This document shows positions 1-4,594 of a stretch of DNA of 7,072 bases, in pieces. Location of the stretch: NCBI GenBank assembly GCA_029219125.1, contig JAQXSU010000277.1, forward strand, positions 1 through 7,072, in the 5' to 3' direction. The notes under the pieces were generated by a model. That model made no database searches, had not been told where the DNA came from, and was given only the letters and a program-made list of their open reading frames with translations. Both the position numbers and the translations under genes were made by a program. The DNA comes from Bacillota bacterium (GTDB lineage: Bacteria > Bacillota > Clostridia > Peptostreptococcales > Anaerovoracaceae). The number at the start of each line of letters is the position of its first letter. Position 1 is the first letter of the stretch.

Positions 1-729
1 CACGGCCTTTTCCGCATAGTACTGGATGGCTTCATCGATGGTCATGACCACATTGAGACCGTCCTGTGCTTCATGATATTCCTCGGAACCGTCCACCAGT
101 TCGTTTCCGGCTACGTCGATATTTCGTACCCACCGGCCGGACACGCCGCTGAGATACTGGTCATACTCCAGCTCGATGCCGGTCCGGCCCGTATTGTCGT
201 CGGTAACGCTGCCCAGCACCTGGGATGCAAAGTTTCCGAGAGAATAATACCTGCGGGTGTCCTCCGAGATCTCCACGCCGGAAAGCTTCAGCGCCCGAAC
301 CTGATCGGAGGTTTCCTTATCCAGATATTTGGCCACCTTTACCAGGGCCTGTTCCCGGGTAATGAGGCTGCGGACCTTCTCCGTTTCCTGCCCGGTGACT
401 TCCGCCAGCTTTTCCGCAATCTCCGTCACCTTTTCGTCGGACAGACTGCTTCCATCCTTATCCTTCAGGATCTGGGCCGGACGGACCCACACGGAATAGC
501 AGGTGATACTGCTGGCCAGTTCCTTGCCGTTCCGGTCATAGATGGTTCCCCGCTTGGCAGCGATAGGCACATCCTGGGTCTGCTGCTGCTGAGCCCGTTC
601 AGTCAGCTCATCAGCCCGCACGATCTGATGCCAGCCCACCCGGAAGGTGAGGCCGATCAGAAGCAGGCTGAGCAGCACGAATCCCAATGCGATTCTCTTT
701 TTCTGTTTTACCGATACCGTCTTTTTCAT
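1..729 (-). CDS. Class B penicillin-binding protein (FtsI/PbpB/SpoVD type), N-terminal part, cut by window edge
   Basis: This is the N-terminal 243 residues of a septal or spore-type transpeptidase that cross-links peptidoglycan; the 3' part lies outside the window. Residues 1-12 are a basic cytoplasmic tail and about 13-29 form one membrane anchor. The class B PBP dimerisation-domain signature RGTIYDRNGKELASS is at 60-74, and GRTGIELEYDQYLSG, a second hallmark, is at 181-195. The MTIDEAIQ segment at 229-236 leads towards the transpeptidase domain; the SxxK, SxN and KTG motifs are not in view. The start ATG has GAAGGGG just upstream. It follows ftsL, the normal place for ftsI/pbpB or spoVD, but after a 174-bp gap with a terminator-like hairpin. 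Whether it is the vegetative division enzyme or SpoVD cannot be decided without the C-terminus (PASTA domains). The family call is firm; the exact gene name is left open. Confidence 0.93.
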   Translation of the reverse strand, partial: MKKTVSVKQKKRIALGFVLLSLLLIGLTFRVGWHQIVRADELTERAQQQQTQDVPIAAKRGTIYDRNGKELASSITCYSVWVRPAQILKDKDGSSLSDEKVTEIAEKLAEVTGQETEKVRSLITREQALVKVAKYLDKETSDQVRALKLSGVEISEDTRRYYSLGNFASQVLGSVTDDNTGRTGIELEYDQYLSGVSGRWVRNIDVAGNELVDGSEEYHEAQDGLNVVMTIDEAIQYYAEKAV

Positions 730-746
730 ATTTCCCCTTCGATGAT

Positions 747-789
747 AAAAAGCCAGACCACGAGATTGCTATGTAGTTGTCTGGCTTTT
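747..789 (-). terminator. Intrinsic terminator-like hairpin between ftsL and the PBP gene
   Basis: Perfect 11-bp arms AAAAGCCAGAC (748-758) and GTCTGGCTTTT (779-789) enclose a 20-nt loop, and the stem can extend by two pairs past one mismatch. Read on the minus strand, the stem ends in a run of five U, as in a rho-independent terminator. The plus direction also has a T-rich tail, but no plus-strand gene lies upstream. It sits after ftsL and only 17 nt before the PBP start codon, so it would end or attenuate transcripts from the mraZ promoter. Activity is inferred. Confidence 0.6.
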
Positions 790-802
790 GTGTTTTTATG
801 AA

Positions 803-832
803 ATTATTTCACCCTGCCCGGTTTTCCGTCAC
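803..832 (-). promoter_or_regulatory. Possible weak promoter upstream of the PBP gene
   Basis: On the minus strand, GTGACG (827-832, four of six to the -35 consensus) is followed after 18 nt by AATAAT (803-808), which is preceded by TGA as in an extended -10. It would start transcription just before the hairpin at 747-789, giving the PBP gene a short structured leader. The match is modest and could be chance. Confidence 0.25.
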
Positions 833-864
833 ATCGCCGGCCGCATCACCTGCCGCATCACCTG
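829..864. repeat. Tandem 12-bp repeat in the ftsL-PBP gap
   Basis: CCGCATCACCTG occurs twice in direct tandem (841-852 and 853-864). A degenerate third copy at 829-840 matches at 8 of 12 positions, and a similar CTGCATCGCCGG lies at 875-886. The repeat is non-coding, beyond the ftsL stop. It looks like a small slippage expansion; no function is visible. Confidence 0.6.
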
Positions 865-903
865 CAAAACGAACGCTGCATCGCCGGATGCACCGCGGAC
901 ACG

Positions 904-1404
904 TCACTGGGCATAGGCTTTCCGGCGGATCACCTGCGAGAAGTTTTCCGTCAGCTTGGCATTTTTCTCGATGTAAATGCACTGGCTGCTTTTCGGGTAC
1001 CGCATGTTCAGGTTCTTCATGGCATAGGATTCGATCTGCTCGATGCTGGTACTCTGGTCGATCTTCATGTTCAGCACATCGATCTCGTCTTCCAGGCTCA
1101 TATTGGCCTTGGTCAGACTGTTGATGCTGCACTGAATGTTAGCCGCATAGGCGTTCAGCACCAGGATGCCGATGAGCAGAACCGCCACGAAAGCAGCCAC
1201 GAAGATCAGCTGGCGCAGTTCTCCTGCCGTCAGGCTCTGCTGCTTCTTTTCCGTCTGCTGTTCCGGCTTCGGACGTTCTCTGGTCCGTCTGACTCTTCCG
1301 TCCTCCTCATCCCATCCCGGATATGCCGGAACGAATTCCCGGCGCATCTGGCTGCCGTAGGTATATTCGAATTGTTCTTCACGCACTCTCTCAGTCACTG
1401 CCAT
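904..1404 (-). CDS. ftsL: Cell division protein FtsL (FtsL/DivIC family)
   Basis: A 166-residue bitopic membrane protein of the divisome. FtsL partners with DivIC/FtsB and activates septal peptidoglycan synthesis. Residues 1-64 form a charged cytoplasmic tail rich in R, E and Q, longer than in many FtsL proteins. One hydrophobic helix is at about 65-87. The coiled-coil-like stretch 88-120 (SINSLTKANMSLEDEIDVL) follows outside the membrane. The conserved end of the family, IESYAMKNLNMRYP at 124-137 followed by a short beta segment, is present. The ATG at 1402-1404 is chosen because GAGGAG lies six nt upstream and because the open frame further upstream overlaps rsmH in a purine-rich run that does not look like coding sequence. 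Sequence conservation is low in this family, so the call rests on topology, size, the C-terminal motif and position between rsmH and a class B PBP gene. Confidence 0.88.
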   Translation of the reverse strand: MAVTERVREEQFEYTYGSQMRREFVPAYPGWDEEDGRVRRTRERPKPEQQTEKKQQSLTAGELRQLIFVAAFVAVLLIGILVLNAYAANIQCSINSLTKANMSLEDEIDVLNMKIDQSTSIEQIESYAMKNLNMRYPKSSQCIYIEKNAKLTENFSQVIRRKAYAQ

Positions 1405-1480
1405 GATGTTCTCCTCAAAATCTTTTCTTTCGGTGTTTTTTCCTTCTTCTTTCTGTTTCTTCTTTCTGCTTCTTTTTTTG

Positions 1481-2428
1481 CTATTTTTCCTGCTGCATCT
1501 TTTCGGCAATGCGCAGCTTCGCACTTCTTGCCCGCGGATTGGCTTCCAGCTCCTCCGCAGAAGGCAGGATCGGCTTTCCCGTGATCTTTCGGATATCCGG
1601 TTTCTTTCCACACACACAGACCGGAAATTCCTTCGGACAGGTACACGGATTCATTCGTCTGGCTATGATGTCCTTCACGATCCGGTCCTCCAGGGAATGG
1701 AAGGTGATGACACAGAGTCTGCCGCCCGGTGCCAGTACGTCGCAGAAGGCTTCGATGGCACGCTCCAGCTGTCCCAGCTCGTCATTGACCTCGATCCGGA
1801 TGGCCTGAAAGGTCCGCTTGGCCGGATGGGGACCGTCACGTCTGGCGGCTGCCGGTATGGCTGCCTTGATGGCGTCCACCAGTTCGAAGGTGGTTTCCAG
1901 CGGCTTTTCTTTCCTCCGCTTGACGATGAACTGGGCTATTCTGGATGCCCAGCGCTCCTCCCCGTATCGGGAAATGATCTCCCGCAGTTCTTTTTCGCTG
2001 TATCCGTTCACCACGTCGTATGCGGTGAATTCGTCCTGCTGGTTCATCCGCATATCCAGCGGTGCGTCCTGCATGTACGAGAAGCCTCTCTCCGGGTTAT
2101 CCAGCTGAAAGGAGGACACCCCCAGATCCAGCAGTGCACCGTCGATCCGGTCAATTCCCAGTTCTTCCAGTACCTGTTTGATATCGGAATAGTTGCTCTG
2201 GACGAATTCCTTCCGGCACGGATAGCTTTCCAGCCGGCTGCGTGCCGCCCGGTGGGCGTCTTCGTCCCGGTCGATGCCGATGAACAGACCGTTCTGTCCC
2301 AGCCTGCCGCAGATGCCGCTGCTGTGACCGCCGCCGCCCATGGTGCCGTCCACATAGATTCCGTCTTCTCTTATGTTCAGTCCTTCCATGCACTCATCGA
2401 AGAGGACCGAGGTATGTCTGAATTCCAT
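1481..2428 (-). CDS. rsmH: 16S rRNA (cytosine-1402-N4)-methyltransferase RsmH
   Basis: A cytosolic SAM-dependent enzyme that methylates N4 of C1402 in the 16S rRNA decoding site. The 315-residue protein is of normal length. The SAM-binding loop YVDGTMGGGGHS is at 25-36, LLDLGVSS at 99-106, HPAKRTFQAIRI at 201-212 and the family motif ITFHSLEDRIVK at 241-252. A four-cysteine knuckle (C262, C264, C271, C273) is in the C-terminal part, as in many Firmicutes members. The start ATG is preceded by AGGAGG, which overlaps the mraZ stop region 12 nt upstream, so the two genes are likely translationally linked. The gene lies second in the dcw operon, its usual position (older name mraW). A 76-nt purine-rich spacer separates it from ftsL. 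Nothing is missing. Confidence 0.98.
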   Translation of the reverse strand: MEFRHTSVLFDECMEGLNIREDGIYVDGTMGGGGHSSGICGRLGQNGLFIGIDRDEDAHRAARSRLESYPCRKEFVQSNYSDIKQVLEELGIDRIDGALLDLGVSSFQLDNPERGFSYMQDAPLDMRMNQQDEFTAYDVVNGYSEKELREIISRYGEERWASRIAQFIVKRRKEKPLETTFELVDAIKAAIPAAARRDGPHPAKRTFQAIRIEVNDELGQLERAIEAFCDVLAPGGRLCVITFHSLEDRIVKDIIARRMNPCTCPKEFPVCVCGKKPDIRKITGKPILPSAEELEANPRARSAKLRIAEKMQQEK

Positions 2429-2440
2429 TTCTCATTCCTC

Positions 2441-2872
2441 CTAGAAATTATATTCCTTCAGTGCGCCGGCGAACTCTTCTTTATCCATCTTGCTGTCGTT
2501 CTCCGGGGAATCCCACAGCTGGCGGCTCCAGACCTCAATCTTGGACATGGCGCCCATGGTCACCAGATCCCGGTCGATTTCCGCATAGGTCTTCAGCTCC
2601 TGCGGAATGACGATACGGCCCTGTTTATCCAGTTCGCATTCCACCGCATTGCCGCAGAAATGGCGGATAAATGCCCGGACCTTCGGATCCGATTCCGGCA
2701 TGCGGGAAATCTTCTCCATCTGCTTCTCCCAGCTTGACATGGTATAAATGTTCAGGCAGGTATCCAGTCCCTTGGTCATGACGCACCGGTTCCCCAGTTC
2801 TGAACGCAGACGGGATGGCACGATGAGCCGGTTCTTATCATCTATGGAATTGTATGTGGTTCCCATAAACAT
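2441..2872 (-). CDS. mraZ: Transcriptional regulator MraZ, first gene of the dcw cluster
   Basis: A 143-residue DNA-binding protein made of two SpoVT/AbrB-like halves. MraZ forms ring-shaped oligomers that bind short repeats upstream of its own operon and tune dcw transcription. The first swapped-hairpin motif, IDDKNRLIVPSRLR, is at 10-23, and the second, ELDKQGRIVIPQEL, at 80-93. I start it at ATG 2870-2872 (MFMGTTYNS), which matches the family's usual MFMG beginning. A longer frame, open to 2935, would run through the promoter. GGGGGA lies eight nt upstream. An in-frame ATG two codons downstream is an alternative. The three GTGG repeats at 2905-2928 over its promoter are its probable operator, so autoregulation is expected. 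Confidence 0.97.
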   Translation of the reverse strand: MFMGTTYNSIDDKNRLIVPSRLRSELGNRCVMTKGLDTCLNIYTMSSWEKQMEKISRMPESDPKVRAFIRHFCGNAVECELDKQGRIVIPQELKTYAEIDRDLVTMGAMSKIEVWSRQLWDSPENDSKMDKEEFAGALKEYNF

Positions 2873-2900
2873 AGAGACAGTCCCCCAACCTAAATATACT

Positions 2901-2930
2901 ATCTCCACTATACACCACATTGGCCCACTT
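2901..2930 (-). promoter_or_regulatory. MraZ operator: three GTGG repeats at 10-bp spacing
   Basis: Minus-strand decamers AAGTGGGCCA, ATGTGGTGTA and TAGTGGAGAT stand head to tail, with GTGG at 2925-2928, 2915-2918 and 2905-2908. Known MraZ boxes in E. coli (TGGGN) and Mollicutes (AAAGTG-type) are also short G-rich repeats at 10-bp period upstream of mraZ. Here they fill the promoter spacer and overlap the -10 element, so bound MraZ would be expected to block RNA polymerase. Binding itself is inferred. Confidence 0.75.
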
Positions 2931-2935
2931 TTCAA
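2907..2935 (-). promoter_or_regulatory. Sigma-A promoter of the mraZ operon
   Basis: On the minus strand, TTGAAA (2930-2935) is separated by exactly 17 nt from TATAGT (2907-2912). Each hexamer matches the consensus at five of six positions. Transcription would start near 2900, leaving a leader of about 28 nt before mraZ. It is the only good promoter upstream of the dcw genes here. Confidence 0.8.
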
Positions 2936-2939
2936 GATT

Positions 2940-2975
2940 TTTTGGTGTCTTTTTGATATTTTTTCACCACCAAAA
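2940..2975. repeat. Inverted repeat in the divergent mraZ / Cys-rich gene region
   Basis: TTTTGGTG (2940-2947) and its exact complement CACCAAAA (2968-2975) flank 20 AT-rich bases. Each arm continues with the same GATT/AATC outer bases if two extra T in the left arm are skipped. It lies just upstream of the mraZ -35 element and overlaps the possible -35 of the plus-strand gene, so it could be an operator serving either side. Confidence 0.45.
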
Positions 2976-2993
2976 TCTGAAACGCATAGAATA
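2966..2993 (+). promoter_or_regulatory. Possible sigma-K-like (sporulation) promoter of the Cys-rich gene
   Basis: ACC (2966-2968) is followed after 16 nt by CATAGAATA (2985-2993), an exact fit to the sigma-K -10 pattern CATAnnnTA. The alternative is a weak sigma-A site, TTCACC (2963-2968) with TAGAAT (2987-2992) at 18 nt. The short patterns limit confidence, and the window does not prove that the host forms spores. Confidence 0.4.
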
Positions 2994-3012
2994 AGATAAG
3001 AATGAAAGAAAT

Positions 3013-3016
3013 GAGG
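3013..3016 (+). promoter_or_regulatory. Ribosome binding site that decides the Cys-rich protein start
   Basis: GAGG is nine nt before ATG 3026. The earlier in-frame ATGs at 3002 and 3011 are preceded only by AAGA/AAAGAA, and the second overlaps this site, so the start at 3026 is favoured. The difference is eight residues. Confidence 0.6.
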
Positions 3017-3025
3017 TTCTTATTT

Positions 3026-4123
3026 ATGAGAAACAATCAAACCACTGCCGGAAGACGTGACATCTCCCCCGGCAGCAATGTGGTATATCTGAACAAAGTC
3101 TTCTTCGATGATACGAAGACATCCTGCCCCATTCTCTTTAATCTGGTCACCAATCCGGAAACCTTCACGCGGCAGATCACCTTCAGCCCGCTGCAGGACC
3201 GGTGCGGCTGCGAGGAAAGAGACAGAGACAGAAGCCGGGGCTGCGGCTGTGACTGCGGATGCTGCGGATGCGGCAGCTGCGGATGCTGCGACTTCACCCT
3301 GACGGAAGACACCACCTTCCAGGTGGAAAACTCCCGCATCACCGTAACCGGTTTCGCCCTGAGCCCGTCCGCCCGCTTTGATGCCGATGATGTGACCATT
3401 GACGGATTTCCGGTGACGGAACTGAATCTGGTCAACGGTCAGTATGTGGCGGATCTTTCCGGCATCATGGATGAGATCACCCGATGCCCGGACCGAAAGG
3501 ATCGCCGTTCCTGCAGCTGCCATTCCGACGACCGGTGCCGCATGGACTGTGACAATGACGGACACTTCTTCCTGGCGCAGGTACCGGGCCCGTGGATTCT
3601 GGCTGCAGCCATCATCCTGGAGGGAACCGCCTCCAACGGATCCAGGTCCTGTCACTTCCGGGCCTGCTTCAAAACCCGTCCGGGTGCAGGTATCTCCGGC
3701 ATCACCATTCCGGGCAGCGACAACTTCGCCATAAACTGCGTGGAAATACCGTGCCAGGCCGCCGGCATCTCTCCGACACTGATCTTCGACTTCGACGCCT
3801 GCGCTTCCCTGCTGAATCCGCGTCTTACCGCAGTCTGCACGGAAGATACCTGCAATATCCGCCTCAGTTCCACTCTGGTACTGACACCGGATATTCGTCT
3901 GCAGGTGACCCGTCCGGCACGTTTCATGATCAATGCGAAGGAAATTGAAATCCGGTGCGATAACGTAGGGCAGTGTGACCCATGCCGGGAGGACTGCTGC
4001 TGCGACTGCGAAGAAAGAGAAGAAACCCGTCCTGCGGCAGACCGCAATGACCATGGCTGCAGTACATGCAACTCCTGGGCTCCAGCCTGCCAGTGCTGTG
4101 ACACCAACGGCTATACGTTCTGA
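3026..4123 (+). CDS. Unrecognised cysteine-rich protein with three Cys clusters
   Basis: I do not recognise this 365-residue protein. It holds 36 Cys (about 10%), mostly in three clusters: 60-88 (11 Cys, with CGCDCGCCGCGSCGCC at 73-88), 154-175 (5 Cys, alternating with Arg and Asp) and 311-358 (12 Cys, including CCCDC at 324-328). Between them lie predicted beta-rich stretches, such as 89-150 and 248-310, and one hydrophobic run at 186-200 (VPGPWILAAAIILEG). There is no signal peptide. ATG 3026 is preferred because GAGG stands nine nt upstream; ATGs at 3002 and 3011 are in frame but lack a good Shine-Dalgarno. The protein could be a disulfide-linked spore coat or exosporium component, or a metal-binding scaffold; the sigma-K-like promoter favours the former. 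The reading frame is surely coding: over 1 kb with regular codon use. Function is unknown. Confidence 0.88.
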   Translation: MRNNQTTAGRRDISPGSNVVYLNKVFFDDTKTSCPILFNLVTNPETFTRQITFSPLQDRCGCEERDRDRSRGCGCDCGCCGCGSCGCCDFTLTEDTTFQVENSRITVTGFALSPSARFDADDVTIDGFPVTELNLVNGQYVADLSGIMDEITRCPDRKDRRSCSCHSDDRCRMDCDNDGHFFLAQVPGPWILAAAIILEGTASNGSRSCHFRACFKTRPGAGISGITIPGSDNFAINCVEIPCQAAGISPTLIFDFDACASLLNPRLTAVCTEDTCNIRLSSTLVLTPDIRLQVTRPARFMINAKEIEIRCDNVGQCDPCREDCCCDCEEREETRPAADRNDHGCSTCNSWAPACQCCDTNGYTF

Positions 4124-4132
4124 AAAAGAGCA

Positions 4133-4159
4133 TAAAAAAACCCCGCTGCCATAGCGGGG
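4133..4159 (-). terminator. Rho-independent terminator of the small membrane protein gene
   Basis: Arms CCCCGCT (4141-4147) and AGCGGGG (4153-4159) form a perfect 7-bp GC-rich stem with a 5-nt loop. On the minus strand the stem is followed at once by a run of eight U (the A-run at 4133-4140). In the plus direction the stem is followed by CCTACAT, with no U-tract, so it is a good terminator only for the gene at 4242-4460. Confidence 0.85.
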
Positions 4160-4174
4160 CCTACATACCGATCG

Positions 4175-4201
4175 GATTCATTCTGATACATCCTGATTCA
4201 T
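4175..4201. repeat. Three GATWCAT repeats at 10-bp spacing
   Basis: GATTCAT (4175-4181), GATACAT (4185-4191) and GATTCAT (4195-4201) recur at exactly one helical turn. They lie in the 3' untranslated region between two convergent genes, where a promoter operator is not expected. Function is unknown. Confidence 0.5.
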
Positions 4202-4208
4202 AAAGTGA

Positions 4209-4237
4209 GTCGGAATCGCCGAAAAAGCGGATCCGAC
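4209..4237. repeat. Imperfect hairpin just after the small gene's stop
   Basis: GTCGGA (4209-4214) and CGC (4217-4219) pair with GCG (4227-4229) and TCCGAC (4232-4237) around a CGAAAAA loop, leaving a 2x2 internal bulge. No U-tract follows in either direction, so it is not a standard terminator. It may protect the 3' end of either transcript. Confidence 0.45.
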
Positions 4238-4241
4238 GGAC

Positions 4242-4460
4242 TCAGTACTTGATATTCTTCTTACCGAGACGGCTCTTGTATTTATTTTTACTGTTGCTGA
4301 AAATCGCATGCTTTCTCCGCTCCGCACGCTGCACCAGACCTCTGACCAGTATGACCAGAAGCAGCAGCACCAGCACCGCAGCTGCGGCCATGAGCAGTCC
4401 TTCCCGCACCGTCAGAATACCATCTGCCGCAATTCCCAGTTTTTCTGCAATCGTTATCAT
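4242..4460 (-). CDS. Small single-span membrane protein, unknown function
   Basis: A 72-residue protein with a short N-terminus (MITIAEKLGIAADGILTVREG), one strongly hydrophobic helix at about 22-40 (Leu, Val and Ala rich) and a very basic C-terminal tail (RAERRKHAIF, then KNKYKSRLGKKNIKY). By the positive-inside rule the tail is cytoplasmic and the N-terminus outside. The frame is supported by an excellent ribosome binding site (GAGGAG six nt before ATG 4460), a strong extended -10 promoter and a matching terminator, so it is a complete single-gene unit. I do not recognise a family. The basic tail could contact RNA, DNA or acidic lipids, but this is speculation. Confidence 0.75.
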   Translation of the reverse strand: MITIAEKLGIAADGILTVREGLLMAAAAVLVLLLLVILVRGLVQRAERRKHAIFSNSKNKYKSRLGKKNIKY

Positions 4461-4493
4461 GTCTTTCTCCTCGAACCTGAAAAAATACAGCTT

Positions 4494-4523
4494 ATCATAT
4501 CACAGATTACAAAATATTGTAAA
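4494..4523 (-). promoter_or_regulatory. Extended -10 sigma-A promoter of the small membrane protein gene
   Basis: On the minus strand, TTTACA (4518-4523) and, 18 nt on, TGA directly followed by TATGAT (4494-4499) form a TGn extended -10 promoter. Transcription would start near 4487, leaving a leader of about 26 nt containing the GAGGAG site. Confidence 0.7.
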
Positions 4524-4533
4524 GCATAATCTG
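4503..4533. repeat. Nested palindrome over the divergent promoter region
   Basis: CAGATTA (4503-4509) is the exact complement of TAATCTG (4527-4533). Inside it, TACAA (4508-4512) pairs with TTGTA (4517-4521). The element covers the -35 and spacer of the minus-strand promoter and lies about 60 bp before the plus-strand gene, a suitable place for an operator shared by both. Binding is inferred only. Confidence 0.45.
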
Positions 4534-4594
4534 CATTTCCGTAAAAAATACTATTTCTAAGAGTATACCACAAATTTGAAAAGGAAGTGTGAAA

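Noticed and set aside
73..801. Plus-strand open frame of 242 codons
   Set aside because: Lies opposite the PBP gene, whose class B PBP motifs are clear on the minus strand; no ribosome binding site and no recognisable protein features.
829..887. Repeats as a CRISPR array
   Set aside because: Units are 12 bp, contiguous and without spacers; too short and too few.
809..1132. Minus-strand frame encoding AGDAAGDAAGDV, overlapping the ftsL end
   Set aside because: The repeat comes from the 12-bp tandem copies and the frame overlaps the conserved end of FtsL; no start signal was found.
1403..2737. Plus-strand open frame of 444 codons
   Set aside because: Antisense to rsmH and mraZ, both certain genes. 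Its translation is the complement of their conserved motifs.
3020..4054. Minus-strand open frame of 344 codons opposite the Cys-rich gene
   Set aside because: No ribosome binding site. The Ala/Val-rich composition is the complement of Cys/Gly codons, and the plus frame has a Shine-Dalgarno and promoter. I keep the plus frame, but since it is also unrecognised this is the least certain of the strand choices.
4141..4159. Hairpin as terminator of the plus-strand Cys-rich gene
   Set aside because: The plus strand has no U-tract after the stem; the U-tract is on the minus side.
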